NCBI RefSeq assembly: GCF_000306965.1
Contig: NZ_JH976434.1
Span: 106,401-170,400, forward strand
Direction of reading: 5' to 3'
Origin: Amphibacillus jilinensis Y1
GTDB lineage: Bacteria; Bacillota; Bacilli; Bacillales; Amphibacillaceae
DNA: 64,000 nucleotides
The notes beneath the pieces are model-generated. The model searched no databases, had not been told where the DNA came from, and was given only the letters and a program-made list of their open reading frames with translations. The translations under genes were made by a program, and so were the position numbers. Positions 55,714 through 64,000 of the stretch are shown here, one piece after another. Position 1 is the first letter of the stretch. Every line of letters begins with the position of its first letter.

Positions 55714-56020
55714 TAGATATTAATCATGTGATTTTAATATAATCGAAACGCTGTCTGCCGTCAAGCAATTATTATTAAATATAATTATCTTTCAGTTAAC
55801 AATTTTTCTGTTTTTTTGATATGATAGAGAAAGATCATTTTGAGTATTTTTAAAAATAGACATTATATATATTTAAGAGGATATTAACCTTATCTAAAAA
55901 CGTATAACCTTTTTTTATTAAAAGATGGATCTAATGATATAGCACTTCATGATTAGAGAACGATTTGAATGCCTGCTTTTAATTACGAAGAAATAAATTT
56001 CAGAAAATGAGGATAGATAT
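55714..56020 (+). other. Intergenic region before the SEDS genes
   Basis: About 300 AT-rich bases without a gene. It must contain the minus-strand tRNA promoter on the left and the promoter for the SEDS genes on the right (a TATGAT hexamer lies at 55828). Nothing else recognised. Confidence 0.3.
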
Positions 56021-57184
56021 ATGCAACCGAAAAAATTACCTATTGATTATACCATAGTGTTTTTACTATGCTGTTTTTTTATATTTAGTTTGTTCGCAAT
56101 TTATAGTGGCTCTGGCCAATATGCTAGTGGAGATCCTACCTTTTTTGTAAAGCGACAAATTGTTTTTTATGTTATTGGTTTTATATTGATGGCTGTGATT
56201 GCATATTTTGATTTTGAACTAATTGAAAAATGGACATTAGCGCTTTATAGTGTTGGATTAATTCTGTTAATAGCCGTTCGCCTGATTGGAATTGAGAAAA
56301 ATGGTGCAATACGCTGGATAGATATTGGCTTTATGGAGTTGCAACCTTCTGAAGTTATGAAGATTTTTCTTGTTTTACATGTGGCTGCACTTCTAACCCA
56401 ATTGGGAAAGTATCGACTCAGTTTTAGGGAAAGCATACCCGTAACGCTAAAAATCTCACTCTATACATTACCGCCGACCTATTTAATCTTGAAACAACCT
56501 GACCTGGGGACAACGCTTATGATCCTTTTTGCTGTCTTTGCGTTAATATTTGCTTCAAGCATTTCAATCAAAATGTTTATGCTTTTATTTACCCTTGGTC
56601 TAACAGGTCTTGGGACTTTAATTTTCTTGTACTTTTATAACTTTGACCTTTTCAATCGTCTTATTGAAGACCACCAATTAGCTAGAATCTATGGCTGGTT
56701 AAATCCTGCAGAATTTTCACAAGGATTTGGTTATCAACTTCAACAAGCCATGCTTGGTATTGGTTCAGGACAGTTATCTGGCACCGGATTCAATCAAGGC
56801 TATCAAGTGCAAAGCGGCCGGATTCCAGAGGCCCATACTGATTTTATCTTTGCTGTCATTGGGGAAGATTTTGGTTTCTTAGGAACCAGTATTTTGGTTA
56901 TCTTGTTTTTTGTCTTAATTTATCGGATCATTACCATTGCTTTTCATGCTAGTTCATTATTTGGCGTTTATATTTGTATTGGCGTCATCGGACTATTTGC
57001 CTTTCAAATTTTCCAAAACATTGGTATGACAATTGGGCTAATGCCGATTACCGGCCTGGCTTTGCCGTTTATCAGCTATGGTGGTAGTGCGTTGTTAACG
57101 AACATGATGGCAATTGGATTAGTGACAAGCGTGCATTTGAGGACAAAAGAGTATATGTTTAGCAGTGAGGAAACGATTGAATAA
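56021..57184 (+). CDS. SEDS peptidoglycan glycosyltransferase, RodA-like
   Basis: A 387-residue SEDS protein with about ten membrane helices that polymerises lipid II glycan strands with a class B PBP. Family motifs: LQPSEVMKIFLVL (near residue 107), KQPDLGTTLMILF, IPEAHTDFIFAVIGED (near 268) and MPITGLALPFISYGG (near 350). The RPEAHTDF/IPEAHTDF form and lack of a long tail resemble RodA and its paralogues. Start ATG at 56021. 13 bases before a second SEDS gene; tandem SEDS pairs occur in Bacillaceae, where one copy often serves elongation or sporulation. Exact role unassigned. Confidence 0.87.
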   Translation: MQPKKLPIDYTIVFLLCCFFIFSLFAIYSGSGQYASGDPTFFVKRQIVFYVIGFILMAVIAYFDFELIEKWTLALYSVGLILLIAVRLIGIEKNGAIRWIDIGFMELQPSEVMKIFLVLHVAALLTQLGKYRLSFRESIPVTLKISLYTLPPTYLILKQPDLGTTLMILFAVFALIFASSISIKMFMLLFTLGLTGLGTLIFLYFYNFDLFNRLIEDHQLARIYGWLNPAEFSQGFGYQLQQAMLGIGSGQLSGTGFNQGYQVQSGRIPEAHTDFIFAVIGEDFGFLGTSILVILFFVLIYRIITIAFHASSLFGVYICIGVIGLFAFQIFQNIGMTIGLMPITGLALPFISYGGSALLTNMMAIGLVTSVHLRTKEYMFSSEETIE

Positions 57185-57197
57185 GGAGTCTTAATCT

Positions 57198-58319
57198 ATG
57201 AAAAATCGCTTAAAAAGATTTGATTATGGTTTAATTATTGTAATAATGGCAATGAGTATATTTGGGTTAGTGATGGTATATAGCTCAAGCTATACGCTCT
57301 CAACACTTCAACATGGGCATGGTTACTTCTTTTTCATGAGGCAATTACAATTGTTTGGGGTCGGACTGTTTATTTTCGTGATCATATCGTTTATTTCACT
57401 AAAAACATTAGGAAAGTTAAGTCCAATGCTTATATTACTCTCGGTTATCTTGCTTGGCTTGGTGCTCGTTCCAGGTATTGGAGTAGTTAGGAACCAAGCT
57501 CAACGTTGGCTTGGCTTTGGACCTCTTATCTTTCAGCCATCAGAGATTGTTAAAGTATTTATGATCATTTATTTTGCATATATTTATGCAAAAAAACAAC
57601 CCTATATTGATCAATTTAAGAAAGGCGTCTTGCCTCCACTTATGATTTTAGCTGTTGTATTCTTATTGATCTTAGAGCAACCTGATTTAGGAACTGCTAC
57701 ACATATTCTATTAATTTGTGGTTTAATTGTTGTTTTTAGTGGGGTGAGATTTCACCATATTTTTCTTTTAGCAACTATTGCTGCCAGTGGTATTGGCTTT
57801 TTTGCGATTTCACAACCTTACCGTATGCAGCGACTCACTTCTTTCTTGAATACTTTTGATGATCCCAGTGGTGATGGTTACCAACTAATTAATTCTTATG
57901 TCTCCATAGCTACAAGTGGACTTTTTGGAAATGGATTAGGAAATAGTGTGCAAAAACTCGGTTACTTACCTGAAGCACAAACGGACTTTATTATGGCTGT
58001 GGTCGTTGAAGAGCTTGGCATAATAGGCATACTAACTGTCATTGGGGGATACATTTTTATCTTATACCGTGGCATTCAAATATCTAAAGAAGTGGACGCC
58101 ATGTATTTAAAATTGTTAGCTCTCGGTGTGACCTTTCAAATTACCTTACAAGCTATTTTTAATCTCGGTGCAGTGAGTGGTATGCTACCCATTACTGGTA
58201 TTCCACTACCTTTTATCAGTTATGGTGGAACATCATTGGTGTTCACTCTACTTTCTGCTGGTATTCTCGTTAATGTATCAGGAAGACGCCCTTTATCTGA
58301 TGCACAAAAAACTTCGTAA
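57198..58319 (+). CDS. SEDS peptidoglycan glycosyltransferase, FtsW/RodA-like
   Basis: A 373-residue SEDS protein: MVYSSSYTLS after the first helix, FQPSEIVKVFMII (near residue 112), EQPDLGTATHILL, LPEAQTDFIMAVVVEELG (near 255, FtsW/SpoVE-like) and LPITGIPLPFISYGGTS (near 330). About ten helices. Partner PBP not encoded nearby. It could be FtsW, SpoVE or a RodA paralogue; the window alone cannot decide. ATG at 57198 after AAGGAG. Terminator overlaps its stop codon. Confidence 0.87.
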   Translation: MKNRLKRFDYGLIIVIMAMSIFGLVMVYSSSYTLSTLQHGHGYFFFMRQLQLFGVGLFIFVIISFISLKTLGKLSPMLILLSVILLGLVLVPGIGVVRNQAQRWLGFGPLIFQPSEIVKVFMIIYFAYIYAKKQPYIDQFKKGVLPPLMILAVVFLLILEQPDLGTATHILLICGLIVVFSGVRFHHIFLLATIAASGIGFFAISQPYRMQRLTSFLNTFDDPSGDGYQLINSYVSIATSGLFGNGLGNSVQKLGYLPEAQTDFIMAVVVEELGIIGILTVIGGYIFILYRGIQISKEVDAMYLKLLALGVTFQITLQAIFNLGAVSGMLPITGIPLPFISYGGTSLVFTLLSAGILVNVSGRRPLSDAQKTS

Positions 58320-58344
58320 ACATACACGTTTACGAAGTTTTTTT
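58308..58344 (+). terminator. Terminator of the SEDS gene pair
   Basis: 14-bp stem (58308-58321 with 58328-58341), 6-base loop, long T run. It starts inside the final codons of the second SEDS gene. Confidence 0.85.
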
Positions 58345-58377
58345 CACGTTATCAAAACAAAGCATTTTTAAAAATTT

Positions 58378-58431
58378 TATAGAGTGAACCTTCAATCCGT
58401 CGGTGATTTACCCACAGTAATCTATAATAAA
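58378..58431 (+). repeat. Dispersed intergenic repeat, copy n (short form, diverged)
   Basis: 54 bp: ACCTTCAATCCGTCGG joined to TTTACCCACAGTAATCTATA and ATAAA. Same internal deletion layout as copies b and d. The rest of 58432-58661 shows no gene; promoter for the downstream hydrolase expected there. Confidence 0.55.
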
Positions 58432-58661
58432 AATCGTTTGTTAAGCTATTGTAATCAAGTTGACATAATAGAGCCATTCATTAGTAACTACTCCAACCTT
58501 CTCCTGAAATAATTAACTGGTATATATTACTTAATAATCGTTGAATCCATGTAGCGTGTGACTTCTTAATTTTTTCCTTATTTTTCACAATGAAATATTA
58601 TGTTACAACTGTTAGCCTTTTGAATAGAGTTATAAACTCAAATTCTAGGAGGTTATCATAG

Positions 58662-59243
58662 ATGAAAAAAATCATTTGTTTTACTAGTTTATTATTAATC
58701 ATTGCTTTTAGTCCAATTCAATCTAAAGCAGCAACGCATACGGTTGAACAAGGTGACTCCTTATGGCAAATTGCTAATCGATACGGCATAGCAATTAATC
58801 AAATCATTTCAGACAACCAGCTTTCAAGTTCAGTCATCCATCCGGGGCAAAGTCTAAAAATTGGTACTTCAGTAACAAGTGCAGAAAAAGAGCTTCTTGC
58901 ACGACTTGTTCATGCGGAAGCTAGAGGAGAATCCTATCCAGGTAAAGTAGCCGTAGCAACGGTTGTCTTAAATAGAGTGGATCATGCTGACTTTCCAAAT
59001 ACGATCGAGGGTGTTATTTATCAACGTTCTGCTGGCGGTTTTTATGCCTTTACACCTGTTCAGAATGGGGCAATTAACCGGGGAGCAAATCAGGAAGCAC
59101 TCCAGGCTGTTAATGAAGCAATTGCCTTTCGCGGGCAAGGAAGTGGTTCTCTTTATTTCTATAATCCACAAACAGCTACAAACGATTGGATTCGTAGCCG
59201 TGAAGTAACAATAATTATCGGAAATCACCATTTTGCTAAATAG
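58662..59243 (+). CDS. LysM cell-wall hydrolase, SleB/CwlJ-type
   Basis: A 193-residue secreted hydrolase. Signal peptide (residues 1-24, AAxAA-type end SKAAT), LysM domain (about 25-68; HTVEQGDSLWQIANRYGIA and HPGQSLKIG) that binds peptidoglycan, then a Hydrolase_2/SleB lytic transglycosylase domain (LARLVHAEARGESYPGKVAVA, catalytic Glu in HAEARGE; FYNPQTATNDWIRSR). Such enzymes act on spore cortex (SleB, CwlJ) or cell wall (YkvT). ATG at 58662 after AGGAGG. Supports a spore-forming host, but the target (cortex or vegetative wall) is not certain. Confidence 0.86.
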   Translation: MKKIICFTSLLLIIAFSPIQSKAATHTVEQGDSLWQIANRYGIAINQIISDNQLSSSVIHPGQSLKIGTSVTSAEKELLARLVHAEARGESYPGKVAVATVVLNRVDHADFPNTIEGVIYQRSAGGFYAFTPVQNGAINRGANQEALQAVNEAIAFRGQGSGSLYFYNPQTATNDWIRSREVTIIIGNHHFAK

Positions 59244-59314
59244 TTTATCTAGAATACGTTAGCTTTTTCTATTTTGACCTTTGTTATGTCAAAATGCTTT
59301 ATACCACCGTAAAA

Positions 59315-59345
59315 AAGAGGCATTCCTTTGAAAGGAATGCCTCTT
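59315..59345 (-). terminator. Terminator of the chemoreceptor gene
   Basis: 13-bp stem AAGAGGCATTCCT / AGGAATGCCTCTT with a 5-base loop; minus-strand T run follows. 12 bases past the chemoreceptor stop. Confidence 0.85.
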
Positions 59346-59356
59346 ACACTAGTTAA

Positions 59357-61111
59357 TTAACCTGTCACATCATATTTCTCAATTAAGCTACTTAACTCTT
59401 GATTCAAATGTGTAAGTTGTTCTGCTGATTGAGCAACATTACCAATTACACGAACTTGTTCATCAATTGAAGAGGTAATTTCTTCAACCGATGCTGCTGT
59501 TTCTTCTGACACACTTGAAGCACTCTCTATTGCCGCACTCATTTCTTTATTATGATTATTGATTGTATTGATTTCTTGCTTCACTAAGTCTAGCGATGCG
59601 ACAATGTCTTTAACAGAAAGCGATAATTGACCAAATTTACTTTGGGTGCTGATAACATCAGTACTTAACTCTTCTGCTGTCTTCATCGTGCCCTCTACTG
59701 TTTTCACAGTACTAGCTGTTTCATTAACAATCGCAGAGACCACTGATTGTACTTGGTGGGTGGCACCTTTTGATTGCTCAGCTAATTTTCTGATTTCCTC
59801 CGCAACTACCGAGAAGCCTTTACCGTGTTCACCAGCACGTGCTGCCTCTATACTGGCGTTAAGTGCTAATAAATTGGTCTCTTCAGCAATATTCTCAATC
59901 GTATCCATAACTTTGGTAATTTCTTTCACCTTATCACTTAAACCTTTAATTTCATTGCTAACTTGCTGTGACGCAGTTAAAGACTCGGCATTAGAGGCTT
60001 GAAGCCTTTCAATAATTTCACTTCCTTCAGTCGAAACGGTTGCCGTCTTAGTCGTTAATGTACCCATCTTTTCATTTTGCGTTGTCATTGCAGTAATTGC
60101 TTGCGTTAAAAGATCTACTCGTGAATTAATATCTTCAAGGTCATTCGCCTGCTCTTGTGTTCCAGTGGCAATCTCGTTGATTGCTTCGCCAACTTCTTGA
60201 CTGCTAGCAGACGTTTCTTCTGAAATAGCTGATAAATCTGTTGCTGAATCGAGTAAGTGTGCACTTGTTTTTTGAACATTATTAACTAATGTTTTTAATT
60301 CAATCGACATTTTATTAAAAGCGCTAGCTAATTGACCAATTTCATCACTGGATTCCTTTAGATCTGTTTGATAGATCTTACCTTCTGCGATATCATTTGA
60401 GACGCCCGCTACATTTTTTAACACTTTAATCTTAGAACGTGTTAAGAGATAAAAGGCCAATGTACTTAAAATCACAAGTACAAAAGTTGAACTAACAATA
60501 AAAATAAGTAACGTATGCAAATCTTCATAAAATTCATCTTGAAAAACAACCATACCTACTGTCCAATCCCATGGTTCAAAATGCTGCATATAAGCGGTCT
60601 TGTCTCGATATGAACCATCTTCTTGTAAATCTGCATAGATCACATACTGATCTTCGATATTACTAGCTTGTCCAGCCTCTACCATCGTTGCACGATTATC
60701 TCTCGTATGCTGATTAGGCGGTTCTTGACCGACACGACTTGGGTGTATTTGCAAGACATAATCCTGATCATATGCTAACAAATAACCATCTTGTTTATAA
60801 GAAAAATAAGATGATAAATAATCATGACTACCTTCTTCGTTTATCGGACCACTTAAAACTAATCGTGCTTGTTCTTGTGCTTCTTCTAATGATAATGTTC
60901 CTGATTCTACATTTTCATTCAAAAGCTCAAGTGATGCTAGTGAACCGTCTACAATACTCTTTAGATCACGTTCACCAGCTTCCAGTAACTGACTTCTTGC
61001 TATAAAATAACTTGTTGTTCCAATTAATGCTCCAGTAATTAGAATGATAACAGTAACAAGTAACATCAACTTTGTCGAAATCGAATGAAACATATTTTTT
61101 GTTTTGAACAT
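59357..61111 (-). CDS. Methyl-accepting chemotaxis protein with Cache domain
   Basis: A 584-residue chemoreceptor. Membrane helix at about 12-32, extracellular single-Cache-type (sCache_2) sensor of about 160 residues ([48 protein letters not shown]), second helix at about 200-222, HAMP (225-280) and signalling domain with the conserved tip [21 protein letters not shown]. sCache_2 receptors often bind small organic acids; ligand unknown here. Single-gene unit. ATG at 61111 follows AAGGGGG. Confidence 0.9.
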   Translation of the reverse strand: MFKTKNMFHSISTKLMLLVTVIILITGALIGTTSYFIARSQLLEAGERDLKSIVDGSLASLELLNENVESGTLSLEEAQEQARLVLSGPINEEGSHDYLSSYFSYKQDGYLLAYDQDYVLQIHPSRVGQEPPNQHTRDNRATMVEAGQASNIEDQYVIYADLQEDGSYRDKTAYMQHFEPWDWTVGMVVFQDEFYEDLHTLLIFIVSSTFVLVILSTLAFYLLTRSKIKVLKNVAGVSNDIAEGKIYQTDLKESSDEIGQLASAFNKMSIELKTLVNNVQKTSAHLLDSATDLSAISEETSASSQEVGEAINEIATGTQEQANDLEDINSRVDLLTQAITAMTTQNEKMGTLTTKTATVSTEGSEIIERLQASNAESLTASQQVSNEIKGLSDKVKEITKVMDTIENIAEETNLLALNASIEAARAGEHGKGFSVVAEEIRKLAEQSKGATHQVQSVVSAIVNETASTVKTVEGTMKTAEELSTDVISTQSKFGQLSLSVKDIVASLDLVKQEINTINNHNKEMSAAIESASSVSEETAASVEEITSSIDEQVRVIGNVAQSAEQLTHLNQELSSLIEKYDVTG

Positions 61112-61236
61112 TGATTTTTCCCCCTTTTAAGAAAACTTACACTTTATTTATCGACAAATATCTACAAAATTCAATTCATTTTTCTAAAATTCATGTTATG
61201 TTATAATAACGTTTAAAACAGACTGGAGTTTTTATA

Positions 61237-61662
61237 ATGCACGTTATTGAAGCATTGACCACAACAACAAAGCAAGATGCCTTTACTATTCGCAAACAGG
61301 TTTTTATTAATGAACAAGGGGTTGATCCCCAAATAGAACATGATCAATATGATCATGATGCGATCCATATCGTTGGCTATTTAGATCAACAGCCGATTGC
61401 CACAGCTAGAATACGCCTGGTCGATGACAAAGCAAAGATTCAACGCGTAGCAGTCTTAAAAGCTTATCGTAAACACGGTTATGGTAAACAACTTATGTTA
61501 GCATTAGAAGCGACTTTAACATCACACGGTATCAATATCGCCACTTTACACGCTCAAACCCATGCGCTGTCTTTCTATCAATCTGTTGGTTATCAAGTGA
61601 TGTCTGAGCCTTTTTATCAAGCTGGTATTGAGCATGTCGAAATGGAAAAAACACTGGCATAA
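61237..61662 (+). CDS. GNAT acetyltransferase, YjcF/ElaA-like
   Basis: A 141-residue GNAT protein: IRKQVFINEQGVDPQIEHDQYD near residue 22, PIATARIR, RVAVLKAYRKHGYGKQLMLALE (acetyl-CoA loop) and FYQSVGYQVMSEPFYQAGIEHVEMEK. This matches the YjcF/ElaA-type group of bacterial N-acetyltransferases. Substrate unknown. Cytoplasmic. Stands alone with a promoter-like AT-rich stretch upstream. Confidence 0.85.
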   Translation: MHVIEALTTTTKQDAFTIRKQVFINEQGVDPQIEHDQYDHDAIHIVGYLDQQPIATARIRLVDDKAKIQRVAVLKAYRKHGYGKQLMLALEATLTSHGINIATLHAQTHALSFYQSVGYQVMSEPFYQAGIEHVEMEKTLA

Positions 61663-61717
61663 CGTATAAATTCTGCTAATCTCGTCGAAGCTGTTTTTAA
61701 CAACAGGGGGGATTGGC

Positions 61718-62392
61718 ATGCATTTCGGTTCAATATTTATAGAAACAATTTTTGGGTTTATCGTCTTATTTACGATGACGAAAGTACTTGGTAAAACACA
61801 AATTAGACAGCTCACTGCGTTTGACTTTATCTCTGCTCTGATTCTTGGTGAATTGGTCGGTAATGCTTTGTATGATGACCAAGTAGGTATTAAAGAAATT
61901 GGTTTTGCTGTCATACTTTGGGGAAGTTTGATGTATATAACTGAATTTATTAGTCAACGTTACAAAAGATCAAGAGCACTTATTGAAGGAAAACCAGCAC
62001 TGGTGATCAGTAAAGGGCACTTACAACGGGATGTAATGAAGAAAAACAAACTGGACATGAATCAACTGTTGCATCTCCTTCGTCTTAAAGATGTATTCTC
62101 TGTTCAAGATGTTGATTACGCAATCTTAGAAACAGATGGAACCGTTTCTGTTTTAAAGAAGACAATGGCACAACCACTGAATAGGCTTGATTTAAATTTA
62201 GCACCTGAGAAGATTGTTCTACCCATTACCCTAATTAATGACGGTGAAATCATTTATGACAATTTAAGCGAAATAGATCGAGATCAAAAATGGCTTGTCC
62301 AACAATTAAAGCAACAGAATATCGATTCTTATAACAAAATATTTTATGCCGAATATCAAGAGAATAAGCCACTTTACATTCAAACCATGTAA
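61718..62392 (+). CDS. DUF421 (YetF/YcaP-like) membrane protein
   Basis: A 224-residue DUF421 protein. Three N-terminal helices (about 6-26, 36-58, 62-82) with GKTQIRQLTAFDFISALILGELVGN, then a soluble tail of two alpha/beta parts (ALIEGKPALVISKGHLQRDVMKKNKLD, DYAILETDGTVSVLKK, IVLPITLINDGEIIYDNLSE). Homologues of YetF/YrbG/YcaP occur in most bacilli, several in spores; function poorly known. ATG at 61718 follows AGGGGGG. Its terminator overlaps its last codons. Confidence 0.85.
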   Translation: MHFGSIFIETIFGFIVLFTMTKVLGKTQIRQLTAFDFISALILGELVGNALYDDQVGIKEIGFAVILWGSLMYITEFISQRYKRSRALIEGKPALVISKGHLQRDVMKKNKLDMNQLLHLLRLKDVFSVQDVDYAILETDGTVSVLKKTMAQPLNRLDLNLAPEKIVLPITLINDGEIIYDNLSEIDRDQKWLVQQLKQQNIDSYNKIFYAEYQENKPLYIQTM

Positions 62393-62408
62393 TAGTGGCT
62401 TATTTTTA
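62363..62408 (+). terminator. Terminator of the DUF421 gene
   Basis: Stem AATAAGCCACT / AGTGGCTTATT (62363-62373, 62394-62404) then T residues. The 5' arm lies inside the coding sequence. Confidence 0.7.
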
Positions 62409-62696
62409 TACATAAAAATTAACTTGGCCGCCAATACCCGTTAGCTCAGCATATACTTGTGAAGATACGAACGAGATGTCCACCATTGGCTGACTACTTG
62501 AATGATTATTACTTTTATCATGTTCTAAATTAGGAAAATCTTCTTGCGCTGTCCCTTGATTTGTTTGTATATTATCATGTGTTTCAAGTCGTATTGGATA
62601 AGGTCGCTCGATTGGCATTGGATCTCGATCTGATTGCGTCACACGTTCTTGATAATACTTTGCTTGGTAATTTTCAATTGGTAGTATATAACCCAT
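62406..62696 (-). CDS. Small conserved-looking protein of unknown function
   Basis: A 96-residue protein, no family recognised. The N-terminal 35 residues are rich in Y, Q, E, R (GYILPIENYQAKYYQERVTQ), the middle is polar and N/Q/D/S rich (low complexity), and the last 25 residues are hydrophobic beta-like (VDISFVSSQVYAELTGIGGQ). ATG at 62696 follows AGGAGGGATGATCC. Last of three small minus-strand genes beside the coat gene. Context hints at a spore-associated or envelope protein, which is inference. Confidence 0.6.
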   Translation of the reverse strand: MGYILPIENYQAKYYQERVTQSDRDPMPIERPYPIRLETHDNIQTNQGTAQEDFPNLEHDKSNNHSSSQPMVDISFVSSQVYAELTGIGGQVNFYV

Positions 62697-62748
62697 GGAT
62701 CATCCCTCCTTTACTTCATATATACCCCTTTATACAGTTTTTAATCCT

Positions 62749-62916
62749 CTATTCTTCCCATAGCCTAAAGGCATCTGCAAATGCTCTCATCTCCCGCTCC
62801 AATTGATCAACATATGGAACAACTTTTTGCTCTGGTCTCCTAAAATAATGTTCGTTTTTAACCAAATGTTTTTCTATAATAGCTAAATTTTTTATAAATT
62901 GAGAGTGATTTATCAT
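62749..62916 (-). CDS. Small ORF, 55 aa, unknown function
   Basis: ATG at 62916 opens a 55-codon frame 9 bases after the stop of the preceding minus-strand gene. The product is charged and helical, rich in aromatic residues (HYFRRPEQKVVPYVDQLERE, then MRAFADAFRLWEE). No family recognised. The ribosome site is weak, but coupling to the gene before it is possible. Plausible as one of a trio of small genes. Confidence 0.55.
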   Translation of the reverse strand: MINHSQFIKNLAIIEKHLVKNEHYFRRPEQKVVPYVDQLEREMRAFADAFRLWEE

Positions 62917-62925
62917 ATTAAATCA

Positions 62926-63186
62926 CTATAACCATGAGAATGGACGACGACGTTCTGGTTGAGGTTGAGACTGTTCATTTTCTGATGAAGATTCTCCCTC
63001 TTGTTTAGGCGCTTCTTGATCTTCCGTTTCATCAGCTTCTGACTGTGTAGGCATTGGTGGTCGACGCCCAAAAAAAGGATCAAATGCTGGACGTCTTTCT
63101 TGACCAGTCGGTTCAAAATGAACATGGTCTGCTTGAATAATTAAATCATTTACTTTGATTACTTTCTTTTCTTTTTCTTCAGCCAT
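62926..63186 (-). CDS. Small polar protein of unknown function
   Basis: An 86-residue protein (ATG at 63186; a GTG four codons earlier overlaps the ribosome site AAGGAG). It begins with a structured part KVIKVNDLIIQADHVHFEPT, then DPFFGRRPPMP and a long acidic E/Q/S-rich disordered tail ending RRRPFSWL. Looks like a family I remember only vaguely from bacilli, so no name is given. First of three small minus-strand genes, possibly spore-linked given the adjacent cotY/cotZ gene. Confidence 0.65.
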   Translation of the reverse strand: MAEEKEKKVIKVNDLIIQADHVHFEPTGQERRPAFDPFFGRRPPMPTQSEADETEDQEAPKQEGESSSENEQSQPQPERRRPFSWL

Positions 63187-63198
63187 CTTATCTATCAC

Positions 63199-63440
63199 TC
63201 CTTTTTATTCACGAGAATGAAGTCGCTATTAGTCTATGCTCATTCACCTAATTGGTGCTACAAAAATAAAACATTGCACAACACGATTATTGGATGGAGA
63301 AATGAAAACTTGTAAAGTTCAAATTCACTATAACCAAGCAAACGAGCATATTTTGTTAGTATGTCACCTTAAATTTTTTCTCCTTCCGCTTTCTTTTACA
63401 AAGAAAAGAGCTACAATGTGTTGGTTCCTGTTAGCACGCT
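63199..63440. other. Divergent region between small genes and coat gene
   Basis: About 240 bases without a convincing gene; a 77-codon plus-strand frame here has no ribosome site and no family resemblance. Contains the start region of the minus-strand genes. Confidence 0.35.
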
Positions 63441-63468
63441 ACTATCCTTCATTTGATGCATATCTATA
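63441..63468 (+). promoter_or_regulatory. Candidate sigma-K promoter of the coat gene
   Basis: AC, 16 bases, then CATATCTATA, fitting the sigma-K pattern AC-N16-CATANNNTA used for late coat genes. About 100 bases upstream of the coat protein start. Confidence 0.5.
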
Positions 63469-63571
63469 AATACAGAATAAAATTCAATACCGCCCACACT
63501 GCAACGTTAATTGAACATATTCTATAAGTGACGATTCGGTCAGCCAATATTATTGAAAGGAGATATGTATT

Positions 63572-64000
63572 ATGTCTTGTGGAGGTAAATATGATACTGG
63601 CAATTGTGTTGCAGATATTTTACGAGAGATTGCCGACGCTCAAGACCAGCTAGTTGATTGTACCTGTGATTCTAGTTGTGAACAGTCGATTGCAGACTTA
63701 CTAGGGGAAGTTTCTCCAGTTAGCGACCTTGATACTGTACCCGTTATTTTATACTGCAAAGATTGTAAACCATTCAAAGGTTACGGTGCACGCATTAATC
63801 AAATTCAGCATGTATTTGGTAGCTTTTATTTCCGTGTAAAAAGCATTGACAAGGATAATTGTGCGGTATTAGAGTTACTAAGAGACCCAAGCTCACAAAA
63901 ACGTGATCCTAAGTCCCCAGTGGAACAAGAAACAAATAATTTAAGAGGAACAGGTGTCTGTATCACTGTTAACCTTGAATGTTTCTGTCATGTCACTTGT
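63572..64000 (+). CDS. cotZ: Spore coat protein CotY/CotZ family (partial)
   Basis: 143 residues visible before the right edge. A cysteine-rich outer spore-coat/crust protein of the CotY/CotZ family: MSCGGKYDTGNCVADILREI at the start, DLVDC-type CTCDSSCEQSI, a central DTVPVILYCKDCKPFKGYGA and VFGSFYFRVKSID, ending CITVNLECFCHVTC. The many Cys residues allow disulfide cross-linking in the crust layer. ATG at 63572 follows AAAGGAGAT at good spacing. CotY and CotZ are too similar to separate here. It is strong evidence that the host makes endospores. Confidence 0.9.
   Translation, partial: MSCGGKYDTGNCVADILREIADAQDQLVDCTCDSSCEQSIADLLGEVSPVSDLDTVPVILYCKDCKPFKGYGARINQIQHVFGSFYFRVKSIDKDNCAVLELLRDPSSQKRDPKSPVEQETNNLRGTGVCITVNLECFCHVTC

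Noticed and set aside
63236-63469. 77-codon plus-strand frame before the coat gene
   Set aside because: No ribosome site, no recognisable domain, and it would overlap the likely coat promoter.

Overview
The window comes from a low-GC, endospore-forming Bacillaceae-type Firmicute. Evidence: strong AAGGAGG-type ribosome sites, a CotY/CotZ-type spore coat gene at the right edge, a SleB/CwlJ-type spore hydrolase, CcpA (cre) boxes, SAM-I riboswitches, and Bce- and Bmr-type resistance transporters. The citrate lyase and Na+-pumping oxaloacetate decarboxylase cluster, with many sugar genes, suggests a fermenting facultative anaerobe. Amphibacillus or Halolactibacillus-like relatives would fit, but the genus is a guess. 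I see no prophage, CRISPR array or intact transposase.

Layout. 0-4 kb: a partial MBL-fold hydrolase, a lipoprotein, a secreted beta-helix/ricin-lectin protein and a TSUP exporter. 4.4-8.9 kb: a complete BceRS-BceAB peptide-antibiotic sensing and resistance module with an operator-like palindrome before bceA. 9-11 kb: a DUF898 protein, a YpcP exonuclease and a repeat-rich gene-poor stretch. 11-17 kb: a maltose-type ABC importer (SBP, MalF, MalG) and a chemoreceptor, enclosed by an inverted pair of 88-bp repeats. 17.5-24 kb: ilvD, a CwlK-like peptidase, an RpiR regulator, and a convergent alpha-glucoside PTS plus 6-phospho-alpha-glucosidase. 24.4-31 kb: an operon controlled by two tandem SAM riboswitches (a MetY/CoA-binding fusion, a sulfonate/nitrate-type ABC importer, an acetyl-CoA-synthetase-like ligase). 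31-36 kb: an SDR enzyme, a decayed VOC gene, a VLRF1-type release-factor homologue, a lipoprotein and a C45 acyltransferase. 36.8-41 kb: BmrCD-type multidrug ABC transporter behind a leader with small ORFs and attenuator-like hairpins. 41-44 kb: a GH95 alpha-fucosidase. 44.8-55.5 kb: the citrate fermentation locus (citCDEFX-citrate transporter-oadA-G-D-B, divergent from a GntR regulator and citG). 55.6-64 kb: tRNA-Val(GAC), two SEDS glycosyltransferases, a LysM cortex-type hydrolase, a chemoreceptor, GNAT and DUF421 proteins, three small unknown genes and the cotY/Z start.

The genes form several self-contained units. Citrate is imported, split by CitDEF (activated by CitC, CitG and CitX) and the oxaloacetate decarboxylated by OadABDG, which exports Na+. 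Alpha-glucosides enter by PTS and are cleaved by the GH4 enzyme, while maltodextrin-like sugars enter by ABC transport; cre boxes lie near several of these genes. Sulfur assimilation to homocysteine is under SAM control.

The most unusual structure is a family of at least twelve related intergenic repeats. Full copies are about 150 bp, internally deleted copies about 52 bp and expanded copies 200-260 bp. Almost all are in the same orientation whatever the direction of neighbouring genes, and one directly abuts a broken gene. The best candidate regulatory system is the bmrCD leader, where eight bases inside a 27-codon leader ORF duplicate the 3' arm of the downstream terminator.
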